From positions 1,483,587 through 1,547,586 of the forward strand of contig OX421505.1 of assembly GCA_949126835.1 (NCBI GenBank): DNA of 64,000 nt, given 5' to 3'. The stretch comes from Anisus vortex. Taxonomy: Eukaryota; Mollusca; Gastropoda; Planorbidae. Each line of letters begins with the position of its first letter. Position 1 is the first letter of the stretch. The notes under the pieces are model-generated. The model did not search any database and was not told the DNA's origin. It was given only the letters and a program-made list of their open reading frames with translations. Of this stretch, positions 33,241 through 45,800 are shown one piece after another. Position numbers and translations under genes: made by a program.

Positions 33241-36200
33241 TTATACCTTTAGAAAAATTGACAACAGAATGATGACCGTTACGCCTACGACAATCCCAAT
33301 TTTTGTATTGCTCTGGTCTGGTGAAGCTTTGAAAGCTGAAAAAATTATTTTTTTAATTTATAAATAATTTTTTTAAGTCTTACTAAAAGTAGTAAGCAAT
33401 AATAATTTAAATTGTATTTGATAATTATAAAATATATTTAACCATATTTTTAAAAACTATGATAAGTTGAAATAAGATAAGATTTCTGTATTGATCCAAA
33501 TAAATGGAAATTGGTCTTGATTACAGATGTTTTATCTTTCAGCATATTTTAAAGAATATAAAAGAACTAATTATACTAAAGCACATAAATATACTTATAA
33601 AAATAGACATGCACGCACACTATCATACAATTTATCATACAATAAAAAGTTAATTAGTAGTCGGCTATTGTATTCTGAACTCCGCCATAGTCGGTCCCAA
33701 GCCCGGGTGAGAAAGGAGGAGGGTTGGGCAAGGGGTTAGTAACCCCTTCCCGTCAAACCACTAACCGCTACAAACACACTAACAAGGATTTAAACAAACA
33801 ACTCGGTACTGGATGAGGATGGACCTCCAGTCGGAGGTACGATGATGCCGGGCAGTGAAAGCCAGCTACTGGAAGCTGCCAGGCAGACGGCCATCATCTC
33901 AACCAGGACCACACTTACCATCAGAACATGGAATGTTCGAACCATGTTTGAAGCCGGCAAAGCAGCACAAGTGGCAGTAGAGATGAAGAACTACATCAGT
34001 GAAGCCAGATGGACAGATTCCGGCCACTCCTATATTCAGGTCACGAGGAGGAAAATGGACCCCACACCCAGGGAGTGGCCTTCATGCTGTCAAAAAAGGC
34101 GGCACAATGGAGCACTCATTGGTTGGAAGGCGCATGGTCCAAGAGTCATCACTGCTTCTTTCAGAACAAAGAAAAAGTAGATCAACACCTCGTTCAATGC
34201 TATGCTCCTACCAATGACAGTGAGGTCTGTATGAAGGATACATTTTCCTGTAGGTTGCAGAGCATTATTCAGAGGTTTCCTGGCAGAGACATAACCATGT
34301 TGAATGGAGATCGGCCTGAATGTTTGTCGTGCGCTGGGCCGGGTAAAGGGTTTCTCTGCCTCATGGGGTTAAAACAATGTTCTTTAATGCATATATTATA
34401 AGATATAGATGTTTCTTTGAAGGCTCTGTTAAATGTAATTATCGAAGAGATTACTCCAAGACTAGTTTGAGGATGTCTATGTGGGGTGTGAAAATTGAAA
34501 TTGAAAAAAATGTCGGGCATTATTGCCTCCCCCAAGGTGGTCTGTATATGACAGGGCAATGAATAGACGTAATCGTACCAACAATTATTTTGAAGCAGGC
34601 CTTCGAAGTTTATAAGCGAATATAGAATGGGTCACCTAAATGTTTGTAAATGTAGGCAATTGATGGCATTTGCATGGTTCAAAAATGGAGTGACTTGTAG
34701 TATAAACAGTTCGTTCGTTGAGACCAGCCACCCGTTCAAAAGGTAAAAAAAATATATGTAGACACGATAACAGAATAAGTTACGTTTGTTCAAACTTATA
34801 AAAGCATAATTCTTGAACGATTAGCCAATATTTTTCTAGCGGAGCTATAAAAGCTTGTGCATTTAGGGTGTATCTTACAGGACTACGGCCTTAAATCTAG
34901 CGCCTCAGCTTTGGTGGCCCAACTCCAACTGGAGCCCCTACATCATCGCAGAGCGATAAAAAAGGTCACCACTATTTACAAGATCGTGAACCGCCACGTG
35001 GAAATGTCCACTCAGCCAGGCCGAATCCAACAGGTGTCCCGCTCTACCCGAGGTCATCAGCTCAAGCTGCATGTCCCACATGCACGCACCGACGTCTACA
35101 AATATTATTTTTTTCCGTCAGCCATTAGGCTGTGGAACACCCTGGACCAGGCCTCCATCACTGCCCCTACAGTTCAGGCTTTTAAATCGTCACTGAAGGG
35201 CTGGTCTAAAAACCTAAAGTGACACTGTGTCATCTGTTTATAATTGTTGTTTGTGATGTTTTTTATTTTATGTGTATTAAATTGTGGACTCTTTCCTCTG
35301 TACTATCCACAGTAATATGAAGAAGAAGAAGAAGTATATTATTTAAAAACTAGAAGTTATGCCCGTCAAAATGAAGGAGATACGAATGATTACAATGTGT
35401 TTTGTTAAGAGATAAAGAAAAAACAAATTACAATAAAAACTGTTATGAGAAGATTTCTTTCGGTAGTTAGTTTTTGTTATTTTTTTTTTAAATTGTTTAC
35501 CGACACTCGGACCCTAAAACAAGATGCTGATTAAATTCTTAACATTTTCAGCCGGAAAGCTTAAGTTGAATGTGAGCTAAGGCCCTCTATGCGATAATGT
35601 TTTCTAAATATATATATATATAGGCCTATATATATATATATATATATATAAAGAATGTTTTCAAAACTTTAAAGATATTTGATGTAAGGAATATTATACA
35701 AAGATTGTGCATATTTCGAATGTGGCAGGCTGGTCCTGTGGTAAGTTCACCAGACTGTCAACCAAAAACCAACCTACACGTCGCAGGTTCCATCTCTGAC
35801 GCCAACCGATCCCTGCCGCCCTGCAAGAGTTTTGGTCCTAGTGGACGTAATAATTTTCTCGAGCGCACTGAACATGTTAAAATAGCAAGGATAGAAGCGC
35901 TATATAAATTAACATTGTTATTTTTTAAAACAAATAATTTTAAGGCAGAGTTTAAATTACAAAGTAACATTTTTAATTAACATGAAAAATAAGAGAAAGT
36001 TACCAAATATAGGTTGACACTGGAACATTGTTGTACTTTCATTGTTCTGACAAATTTCGTATTTAAATTGAAATTCTGAATAGTCCAGATGATCCTTGAC
36101 ATTTATTTCAACACATGATGAATGTCTGACGAGTTCATTCCCATCTAACATGATTGAAACTTGACACGGTAAGTGCTTGGCATCACAACAAAATCGAATG

Positions 36201-39200
36201 GTAGGAAACTCTTTATTAATTTTAAAAGTGCAATCATTGGGATCTATTTCCTTTCCATTTATTTCCAATTTTGAAGTGACGGAATCTAAAAATAAAAATA
36301 ATATTCATGTATGTATGTCACGTAAATATTTTTTTTTACTAATAAACATATTTAATGTATAATAAAAGAACACAAAAAAAAGAAGAAATAATTACTATAT
36401 ATAGCTGGTATCAGTTGTGTGCTGCTAACAAGCGTCTCTGTTTTGAAATAATCTGATCGTAATTTCATTCTGGCTTCGGCAAGACTAAATATAATTTGAT
36501 TGGTAAAATTAAAAGTAAGGTTGAATTGCAGAGCGCCATGTTGTCTTTTGCAGTTACAGTTGGATGGAAATGCCGTGTCCATACAATCGCTCAGATTAAT
36601 AATGCAAAACTAGAAAAATGAAAGAAAGAAAAAAATAAACTATTAGCATGTGTTACAAAACGGAGATCTATACATTGGACAGTAATTAAATGTATACTAA
36701 TAGATCACAATAAAGGCTGAAATAAGGTTAAGATGTTTCATAAGCCGGGTACTTTCTTACGACGTCACACAAAATCGCGTAGGACCGTTTCAACATTGTT
36801 AATAATTTGTAATCGACTACTTAACTACATGCTTAGAATTTTCTCTATATTACTTATTTTCATCACCGGAATTCTGGCATATTCTCAAACTCTGCGATTA
36901 TATTATAATTGCCCGCGAACAAAACTTAAGGTATCGCCCAAACTTTTATCCGCCAGTTCACTGTGCGTCTTCAAACAAGCGACATGTACTAATTTAATGC
37001 TCTGAGATTGACACTCGTACAATGGAAGATATATTTCTTATGGATTCATAATAAATAATAATATAATATTAAACAACAGGTAATGCTATGCCTGATGTAT
37101 TGAAACTTGGATATTATTATTATGGATTTTAAATGTTCTTAACCATGTGTAAATACTATTCTATTGGAGTTATTCTACATGTAATAGTGTGATTAAACTT
37201 TTAGACCGTTTGTCATACAAAGCTGTATTATTTCTTTCTTCATGTTCAATTATGTGTGTAATACTTATGTTATAGTAATCTACAACACTACATAATAATA
37301 TTTACGATACTTGCTGAATATTTAGCCAATATAAATATACACTTGAATAAATCAATCTACTCTATTTCACGTTATACTGAGCACACCAGGGATAAAAGAA
37401 CTTGGACTGACCTAGACTAAAATGAATTAAACTACATTAAAATAGCAAGCTAATACTGTAATAACCAATTGTAATAGAATTTTAATAACTATTGAACAAC
37501 TTAATAAATAAACATGCATCATCAAAAAGAGGTTCAAGCCAAATGAATAATAATGTCTACAATGTTAACCAGTATTAGGAAGTCATCTACTACCTAATTA
37601 CTATCTCATAGAGATAAGTAAAGCTGGCTTGTCAAATAACATTTTATTAAATAATTATTGGAAATATACATCCAAACGACTTGACCAGTATAATATTACA
37701 ATTATCTACTTCCGCATATATGACAGTGCCCAGATGACCACTGATATATCGTCGATGCGCAATAAAATATATATTTTGTCGCAGGATGTCCTGTCAGTTG
37801 TTGCGTAATACATGTCATAAACATTTTTGAAGTAAAAATATTAAAGGTGTGTCCATACCTGTTTCATTTTGTCAGTGTTATGTCGTTTTACGTCAAGAAC
37901 TAGCACGGTTTCATTGTCAATAATTCCTTCTGGCAGTTGCACTAATCCTTTCAAGATGACTTCTGTAGCCTGATGCATGCTGGTCCTACACACATCGACT
38001 ATTGAATGATTGTCATAAGGATACAAGTGAACTTCCTGAGTTGAAGACATAACTGCAATACAATAAACACACACTTAATGTATATATACTAGCATGTAAG
38101 TGCCCACACTTTCCATTTGAGATTTATATATATATACTAGCTATTACGCCCGTCAAAATTTCTAGCTTACTACTTTTTTTTTGTAATTATTATTTTCATT
38201 CCATCTTATTGTATATCTCGGCTAACCCTCCATTTTTTCCATTTAAAAGTTTGTTCGTAAACGTTGTAATGGCATGAAAAGGGGACGAGTGGAATGTAGA
38301 GTAGACTGGAAGTTGAGGTGAAGAGTTAGTGGGAATGGAGATTATAAAAATGGAAGTCAGAAGTTTATGTTGTGAAGAGCTTGTGAGTTGACTTGAGATA
38401 ATTTGTTATAATGTTTGTACTTTTCTAAGTTTGTTGTATCGTTAATAAAGTAATTCAATATTGCGGACAGTGAAGAGATTAATTATTTCAGTTTGGAGAA
38501 CTGTGACATTTCTTCTATGTAATGTGATTTGTTGTAATGATATTTTAGAACCAACAGGACCCAAAAACAGTTTTTCAAAAAACGAGCCCACAACAAATGT
38601 GTAATTACTAGTAACTTAAATTTTACTGGAACTATAGATGATCATGACCATAGAAATGTCAGTAATTTTGATTTTTATTAATAGATTGTCTACTACGTTT
38701 TGCTGCTTGGGTAGTGTTTGTAGTTGGTAAAGATCCTACCTAATCGAACACACGCAAAGTGTCATCAATGATAGGTCTGTCTCTGCAATATGAAGTACCA
38801 CGGGGATCAGTTTTAGGTGCAATACTCTTTACAATGTTCACTCATTAACTTGGTGATGTTATCAAGATTAGCAGCATTTCATACCACTTGTTCTTCGCCG
38901 ATGATTCGCAGTGTCATGATTCTGCTGTTCCGCTGAAGTCCCTCGTATAGTAACTTAGTTTTGCCAATGCTAGTGTTTGCACCTGATGCATTGAAACCTA
39001 CCTCCGCCTTTGTACTCTCGCAGTTCAACTACTGTAATGCTCTGCTAATCGGGATACCTTATGATAAATAAAGTCGTCGAACTACAATATTTTGACAACA
39101 ATGCCGCCCAGCTGGTCATGCGTAAGTCAAGGCGAGATTCTGCGACAGATATATTGCGTCGGCTCAATTAACTCCCTAGTGTTAAAATTGAGTCAGAATT

Positions 39201-42200
39201 GAATATAAAGCGAGTATCAGTGCCTCCATAAAAGCGAGATGCCTCATATTTTGAAGAAACGAATCAAACCCTATGTTCCGAAAAGAATACTTCGCTCTGC
39301 ACTCCCCGCTTCTGGAGATGCCCCGTTCCTATCTGACGACCGTTGACGTTAGAGCCTACTCAATAACTGGCCCGAAAATATGGAATCTGCTTCCCATCCT
39401 ACTCAGGCAAACAAGTTCTATCGTCAAATTGAAAAACTCATTATTTTAATATTTACCTTTGTTAAACATGTTAAACCCCTATTGCCTAGTTGTCACTTGA
39501 GTCAGCAAAGAAACTTGCGGCTGCCTTTATACTGTCACGCCTCGACTACTGCAATGCTCTGTTTATCGGGCTACCTGAAGATAAGATCTCCAAATTACAG
39601 CGAATACAAAACAGTGCCGCTCGCCTAGTCATGCGTAAGTCAAGGCGAGATTCTGCGACAGCTCTCCTGCGTCAGCTCCATTGGCTCCCCGTGAAAGCCA
39701 GAATCGAGTATAAAGTGGCGCTATTTTGCCATCAGTGCATTTTCAATAACGAGTTTCCGTCCTATCTCAAGGAACTAATAACACCATATGTCCCTTCAAG
39801 AACACTTCGTTCTGCCAACTCATCGCTTCTGGAAGAGCCCCGTTTCTCTCTGATGACCGTTGGCCTTAGAGCCTTCTCAGTATCCGGTCCGAGGTGTGGA
39901 ATCTTCTTCCCATTCAACTCAAGCAAACAAGCTCCATTGATTCCTTCAAGAAGAACTTAAAAACTCATTATTTCAATATTTATCTTAATTAACATGCTTT
40001 GAGCCCCACTGTCTTACTTATATGTTAGGTCGGTTATTTTGTTTTAGTTGTTTGATTTATTCTATGTTTGTAAAAGTTTTGAATCATCATTTAGTTCTTT
40101 ATCTCTTAGCCTATAGATTGTATCCGTGTTCTGAGTTGTATGTTAAATGCGCTCTGAGCTTGCATTATGCTTGTTGGCAGCGCTATACAAATGTCATTAT
40201 TAGTGAATTATATTGGTGTTATTATAATAACATTATGTTTATAATTGAATTTAAATTATGTGGTCTCGTTAAAGAGGTTGAAATAAATAACTAGTAATAT
40301 TAATTAAATGTGGCTAACTTATTTACTAGTAAAAGAAATTACTTCTTTAATAAAACCACACTTCAGACTATACCAATTAAAAATAATTTATTAACGAACT
40401 TAATATACTGAATATAAAATAAAAATATAACAAGAAAACCATAAAAACTAAGTTTTCATTATACTCCCTTTATTTGCAAACTAAGTTTACCATCATGTAA
40501 TTAAATAATTGATTGACTACTGGAAATGAAACGTACAGAAAAATATCTGCGTCGCAAATCTAAAAAATATCTTCTTACTCCGTATGAATTGTTATAAAAA
40601 TAATCTTAGCGCATAATTTTTTTTTCTAGCTTTGCGCCGAAAAAAGTATAAAAAGTTGCACAGGCATTTTTAACGCGAAATCAAAATAATTCTTATACTT
40701 TCCTTTTAAGAAATGAATATTGTCATAAGTGTAGTATTATTAAGTCGTTTTAACTGAAAATTTGATAGGATGTATTGTTAGGCGCCCCAAATCTGCTGTC
40801 CAAATTTCAGCTCGATCGGACCACGGAAAGTGGTCGAAAAATCGAAGCAAAGTTTTGCTCCCACGACGCATGATTGCAGACAGACAGAAAGACAGACAGA
40901 AATTGCAACTTAAAATAAAGGGAGTAAAAAGAAAATACACTCACATGAATTCCTGAACGGAATTAAACACAATTTAGGAAGGTGAACACAATAAATACAC
41001 TCACGAAAATAATCCTGTGACATAATTAAATATAATGTAGTAAGGTAGTGAACACAATAAAATACACAACTGTCACAACACTGCCAATATAATGTAGTAA
41101 GGTAGTGAAAACAATAAAATACACAACACTGCCAATATAATGTAGTAAGGTAGTTAACACAATAAAATACACAACACTGCCAATATAATTTAGTAAGGTA
41201 GTGAACACAATAAAATACACAACACTGCCAATATAATGTAGTAAGGTAGTGAACACAATAAAATACACAACACTGCCACTGAGCTCTATAAAAGAATATA
41301 CAGACTGCATCGATATTTGAAAAACTTCTTTTCTATAATGCGAATCTCCTATATTTATACTATGCATGTTAGAGAGTTCTCGAATAAAAGTATGCTAAGA
41401 ATAACTCACAGAAATTGTAAACATCTCTTCTTAACATTTTCTAACATTTTCTAAGCTATGAAAGAATGCTATTGCATCATCTAGTAAACAACAACTAATG
41501 ACGCATCAGTGGCAGAGTTCAACGGGAGGTCAAGGGGAAATAACCTACTTGAACACACCTAACAGTGTACTTGCTTGTTTGATGTTAAATGTTAATTTTA
41601 ATGCGCCCTAAGCTTACATTATGTGTGTTGACAGCTCTATACAAATATAATTATTTTTATAAATAAAGATAGAGCGAGAGAAAGGAAGTTAAAAACACAT
41701 ATATTATATATATTTATCTATCTATATAAATATATATATATAATACATATATATATTTATATAGATATACTTAGTAGATATATTATGTTTAGGACTCATG
41801 TGAATTGTGAAATTAAAATATAAATATTTAAGAAAGCAGCGGTGGGTACCTATAATATTTCTTTAATGCCATACAATTAGCCTAAGTATATTATCCTTTC
41901 TTTGAGAACTGATATCAAGCATGAGCCATCAAGGGAACTGTGCTCTTCATCACAGTCACTCCTTATCCAGTGTGGCTGGACACAAAAAGAAGTACCTATA
42001 GTGCACTCGTTCGAATCTGTGACGCCCTTTTTATGGAACAGTTTACATCAGACACTGAGACAAGAGAGCCTTTCAAACAGAAATTATAGACTAATGGCTG
42101 TATGCATTACATTTACTAATACATCTGCCACTGCAATTCACACCAAGAGTGCACTGCACATGCTACATTTAATAGCATGAATAGAAGCGTTATAAGAAAT

Positions 42201-42396
42201 GACCATTATTTTTATTTTTTTCAGTCTCTTTTTTTTTCAGTCTTGTCTTTATCTACTAGTTTATTATATAAATACTATTAAAAACTTGACCTTATACATA
42301 TATAAATCTACGCACTTAAAAATAATCTTATTAAAAATTAATTACATAATACAAACCTGCTAAAACAAAAAATCCCAAAAAACTAACTGACTTCAT
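33241..42396 (-). CDS. Receptor-like single-pass membrane protein, five exons, 274 aa
   Basis: Exons, high to low: 42396-42357 (ATG, signal peptide MKSVSFLGFFVLA), 38052-37859, 36609-36396, 36285-36004 and 33335-33241. All introns are GT-AG; phases are 1, 0, 1, 1. Summed length is 825 nt, an open frame of 274 codons plus stop. Exon 3 carries FCIINLSDC...SNCNC. Exon 4 carries IRFCCDAKHLPCQVS...SSC...FKYEIC, possibly a diverged Ig-like fold (Cys on a B-like and an F-like strand). Exon 5 is a linker plus membrane segment IGIVVGVTVIILLSIFL, then K-V-stop, so almost no cytoplasmic tail; a GTATAA after CTAAAG could be a donor to a longer tail. The plus-strand neighbour at 42821 has the same exon plan. 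Family not recognised; a cell-surface recognition role is inferred from architecture only. Introns 1, 2 and 4 are full of transposons. Confidence 0.75.
33345..33760. other. Intron spacer
   Basis: Within intron 4 of the minus-strand gene. AT-rich; no feature seen before the LINE fragment. Confidence 0.45.
33765..34330 (+). mobile_element. LINE endonuclease N-terminal fragment
   Basis: Plus-strand frames read SESQLLEAARQTAIISTRTT and IRTWNVRTMFEAGKAAQVAV, then in another frame LYSGHEEENGPHTQGVAFML, QCYAPTND and RDITMLNGD. This is the AP-type endonuclease of LINEs often annotated as craniofacial development protein 2-like. Frameshifted and truncated; lies in intron 4 of the minus-strand gene. 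Confidence 0.85.
34557..34740. repeat. Left end of duplicated receptor-gene block (copy B)
   Basis: Collinear with 9880-10055. In this copy a LINE end has been inserted at about 34741. Confidence 0.75.
34846..35340 (+). mobile_element. CR1-like LINE 3' end, different family
   Basis: The ORF to 35222 reads LEPLHHRRAIKKVTTIYKIV, LHVPHARTDVYKYYFFPSAI, RLWNTLDQ, the standard RT C terminus. The short 3' UTR ends in a gaagaagaagaagaag simple tail. It is absent from the paralogous block at 10055, so it inserted after duplication. Confidence 0.85.
35613..35651. repeat. AT microsatellite
   Basis: Alternating TA, interrupted once by ggcct. Confidence 0.9.
35727..35930 (+). mobile_element. tRNA-derived SINE (copy B)
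   Basis: ggtcctgtggtaagttcacc resembles an A box and caggttccatctc a B box about 40 bp on. A tRNA-unrelated body and gcgctatataaatt end follow. The partial paralogue is at 10060-10214. Confidence 0.7.
36651..37810. mobile_element. Solo LTR of a third family, 1160 bp
   Basis: Starts TGTTACAAAACG and ends GCGTAATA, flanked by a perfect CATG duplication (36647-36650 and 37811-37814). The paralogous intron at about 10930 has the uninterrupted site (attagcctgtcattt). The element lies in intron 2 of the minus-strand gene. A 90-codon plus-strand ORF inside (36733-37005) is not credible as a gene. Confidence 0.75.
38265..38595. mobile_element. 331-bp insertion with LTR-like ends
   Basis: TGTAATGGC...CACAACA with flanks AACGT (38260-38264) and AATGT (38596-38600). 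The paralogous position near 15215 is uninterrupted. It contains a possible AATAAA-like signal (gttaataaagtaattcaata). Probably a short solo LTR. Confidence 0.55.
38700..39475 (+). mobile_element. Older L2-like LINE fragment with RT palm
   Basis: Broken frames contain VPRGSVLGAILFTMFT and FADDSQCHDSA (RT motifs), then LSQFNYCNALLIGIPYDK and the C-terminal blocks down to LRQTSS. Many indels. It is followed head to tail by a younger copy of the same C-terminal region. Confidence 0.8.
39480..40210 (+). mobile_element. Younger L2-like LINE 3' end
   Basis: 156 open codons: LSRLDYCNALFIGLPEDKIS, LQRIQNSAARLV, LHWLPVKARIEYKVALFCHQ, LRSANSSLLEEPRFSLMTVG, then a frameshift at SGPRCGI. The 3' UTR ends ggcagcgctatacaaatgtc. 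In intron 1 of the minus-strand gene. Confidence 0.88.
40463..40927. mobile_element. MITE-like element with ACTCCCTTTATTT termini
   Basis: actccctttattt at 40463-40475 is the inverted complement of aaataaagggagt at 40915-40927. The interior includes caaatttcagctcgatcgga and a gacagacagaaagacagaca stretch. The flanks are A/T-rich and the target duplication is unclear. Confidence 0.55.
41030..41280. repeat. 48-bp tandem repeat, about 5 units
   Basis: Unit atataatgtagtaaggtagt then gaacacaataaaatacacaacactgcca-type sequence. 48 is divisible by 3, which explains the 113-codon minus-strand ORF here (repeated YFIVFTTLLHYIGSVV); not a gene. Confidence 0.9.
41583..41655 (+). mobile_element. L2-like LINE extreme 3' end
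   Basis: gttaattttaatgcgcccta then agcttacattatgtgtgttg and cagctctatacaaat, as at the ends of the other L2-like copies. Confidence 0.65.
41697..41775. repeat. TA-rich simple sequence
   Basis: Near-palindromic runs of ATATAT and TATCTA. Confidence 0.85.
41895..42185 (+). mobile_element. LINE C-terminal fragment (CR1/L2 type)
   Basis: The plus strand reads PIVHSFESVTPFLWNSLHQT and LRQESLS, matching the same region of the LINE at 22305-22645. The short 3' part ends agcgttataagaaatg. Confidence 0.65.
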
Positions 42397-42820
42397 TGTG
42401 GAATTGTACGAGATACCGAACACAATGTTAAAGTAATTTGAAGCAAGTTGATACTTTTTTAAACAATATATTTGTATGCTTTGATTGCGGCAAGTTTATA
42501 TTTATGAATGAGATAAGCTACAGGGAAGCCCTAACATAGAATTGATTGCACTTTGGTCTAGTAAGTTTAGTAAATGCTTTCTTTTTTCTATGAACAGATC
42601 GATCCGGCTACACCCATTACGTTAAACCTAAATCATATTTGTTATTTTTATTTTCGTGCCTTTTGTCTTTTAGAAGTAAGTTTACGAGATATATTAAGTA
42701 TTAAGGTTTGAATGTTGTTGTTGTTTTTTTTAATATGTCATGATTTTTTCATCTTTATTTTTATTTTGAACAAGATTTATGTCTTTTTAAATATTATTAT
42801 TAAGGTTGTTATAAAAAAGA
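42397..42820. promoter_or_regulatory. Bidirectional promoter interval between the paired genes
   Basis: 424 bp separate the two divergent start codons, so both promoters and 5' UTRs should lie here unless further upstream exons exist. Visible words are agataagc (GATA-type) at 42511-42518 and agggaagccct at 42522-42532, which is close to a kappa-B site and is self-complementary in its arms. catacaaatatattg near 42470 could serve as a TATA region for the minus-strand gene. These are motif matches by eye only. Confidence 0.45.
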
Positions 42821-45800
42821 ATGAGTGGATACTTTTCCTCGTGGATTGCTGCCCTTGTTGTAATAGCATTCATATTTGACAAAGGTAAGCAACTATTATA
42901 TTATATAACAATCTTAGATGTTTTCTCGATGGCAATTGTAGCCAGTGGCGTATTTAGGCATGTTCCACATGTTCCATTGGAACAGGGGCCCTTACACAAC
43001 AGGCCCCCCCCCCTGAAAAAAAGATAATATATCTTTCTAGTCTTTTATTTTGGTAGTTAGAATAGTGCTGTTGTCGAAGTGCACATTAAAGGTCTGTCTT
43101 CTGGGTTGTAAACCTATGTGATGACTCGTGCCTGAATAATTGTATTGTGCGAAACGTGACCTACTTTCTTTCGCAATTCTTCACGTGGATGCTGGATTCT
43201 GCTACCTACTTTCGACTTTTGGTTTGAACATCATTGTTTATCAAAGCTTAACTTGCAGCTACCGCATAGTGGTTTAGATGGCTGATAGCCTATTATGCTA
43301 GTGTTGTGAGCAGTGTTGACTGTGGAAGCTGTGTTGGCATATGTCCGTAGAGCTGCAGAATTGGGTAGCATTGAGTGTGACCTCAACGATCTGTTGTCCA
43401 CTGCAGTTACACATACTGGAGAACTGTACTCATACGACTTGTCAATGTAATAAAGTTCATAAGTGAAAGGGGGTTGGCATTCAGATGAAGCATTCAAACT
43501 TTTGCTTCGGTCGCAAATGGTAATTTTCTTGGTATTCTGAAATTGATAGCAAAATAATATGATGATTTTCTAGATGAACACATCACAAAACATGGCAATC
43601 GAAGAAGTGGAAACACAAAAAATCTAACTGTTTTCTACTGTATGGGATGAATCGATGTCAATTTTGAGTAAGCAAGTATTGAAATCACTGCACGACTAAT
43701 GCGGTTCAAAAATAAAACAATTAAATATTTTTTTTAAAAACTACAAAAAAAACAACAACACACAAACACACACACAAACATGAAATAAAATAGAAGTAAA
43801 ACATCAACAGCACTGTTCACAGGCTAACACTGCAATGGCGGAAGGCAGGAGCGGGGCAAAGAGGGGCCCCACCTAAATTTGGGAACAGGGCCCCGACAAT
43901 CCTAAATACGGCCCTGATTGTAACTTTGTGTAATTATTACATTTTCAAAGTTCTAATTGCATTATTTTAATGGTGTTGTTATATTTTCTTGAAATAATAA
44001 TATTTAATAAATAATTCATCGCTAATCTCAGAAAATAAAAATACATACTTTTATAGATGCAAAATAAATTATGACAATGAAAACCAATTGTAGTGATAAT
44101 ATAACCTTAATGTTTAGACAAATTGTTTATTTTTAAATTATATCACTTAGTTAAGTACTAATGATTTAAATTTCAATTATTAGTGTTATTAGTGAATACA
44201 ATCACCCATCCATATGAGGTTTAAAGAAGGAAATGGTGAGGCTTCGGTCATTTAATCAATTCCGTTTCCTCAGACATATTAAGCGTTGACTTCTTCCATA
44301 CTTGTGTTCTAGAACGGGGGTCGGCAACCTACGACACGCGTGCCAAGTTTACTTGAAGCATTCAAACTTTTGTTTACTTGGCATGCAGAGCCATTTTCAT
44401 TGGCACGCGGAAGATCCTCAAGAATCAACTCAAGTTTTTTCTACGAGAAATTAATTGCTAGAGCAGGATACATGTAAAGCTTTTGGCACGCTGAATGAAT
44501 TAGAAATTCTACTTTGGCACACTATTATAAAAGGTTGCCGACCCCTGCACTAGAATACTGCTTCCAAATTATATTGTCATAAGCAGCGTAACGATATATT
44601 TGTTCATATTTCTCTTTCATTACTGCTATGTGATTGGTTAATGTCTTTGGGAGATTATGTCTGAGAAAATATTTGAGCACATTCACCCTTATGACTGCAA
44701 TGTCTATTCCTCATTGAGGCACAGCTTTATGACTTACCGTATATACTCGCGTATAAGTCGCACCGGTGGATAAGTCGCACTCCTAGTTGAAGATTATTTT
44801 TCTTATATGTTGTCATTGACCCGCGTATAAGTCGCACCTTGACTTTTAGGGGTTACACTGCCTTTTTAACTTTGAAAAACATAAAATATTTGTCAATTTC
44901 AGTTATATAAAGGTAGTATATTTACACCTACGGAAGTTTTCTTAATGTAAAATGTAGGCCTACACATATCCTAGTAATTCTACATCACTACAGTCAACTA
45001 TATGGGTTATGTAGGAAACTGTATGAAAGAGTAGTGATATTTTCGGACTTTTCAAAAACAGTGTCAGGTGTATAAGTCGCACCCCTACTTTTTGTCGACA
45101 TTTTCGGTAACTAAAGTGCGACTTATACGCGAGTATATACGGTAATAAAATAATGCAATTTACTCTCTATGAGTTTGCAACTCAAAATATCTTAAAGGAG
45201 AGTTGCATTCATTTTATAGAGAAATGTTGGAACATTTTAGCGTTTCTGTGGTCACGGCACACATGAGGATAGTGTGGCCGACTAATGCCAGGTCCTAAGT
45301 GGATTCTAGGATTCTTTGTAAGGGAAAAATAGCTCTCTTTTAAGCTGCAAGGATAGATTCCAAATTTATTACGAATTGTATAGTGTTCCATGTTGCACCA
45401 TTACATTAGTGTTACAGCTAATGTCAGGTGTAGCTAAAAGTCAGCGTTAAGAAACATATTACAAGTTAATTGAAATAAATAAACATATTAATGTATATGT
45501 AAAAGGATGATTAATAAGCTTATAAATTCATACAAATAAGTACCACGACTGAATTATATGAAGCTGCTGATAAATGCATTTCAATATTATGTTTCAATGC
45601 ATTTTAAATTTAGGAAATTTAGTCAGTTACATTTTATTTTATACAGCAATAACAATTGGTGATGAGGCCATATTGGTACTGAACAAATTTAACCAAAATG
45701 ATTGCATCACTTCCTGTATTGATGGACTTAATAACCGTGCAGACAGAATTGTTATGAACGGTTCAGTTAAAAGGAACTTATTACCAGATTATATAAAAGT

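Noticed and set aside
36733..37005. 90-codon plus-strand ORF with hydrophobic segment
   Set aside because: Lies wholly within the solo LTR at 36651-37810 and is absent from the paralogous intron.
41026..41367. 113-codon ORF with hydrophobic 16-residue repeats
   Set aside because: Translation of a 48-bp tandem repeat; no start context, exon signals or paralogue.
43231..43497. 88-codon ORF inside the hAT element as a host exon
   Set aside because: No splice-bounded homology to the receptor family; lies between transposon termini.
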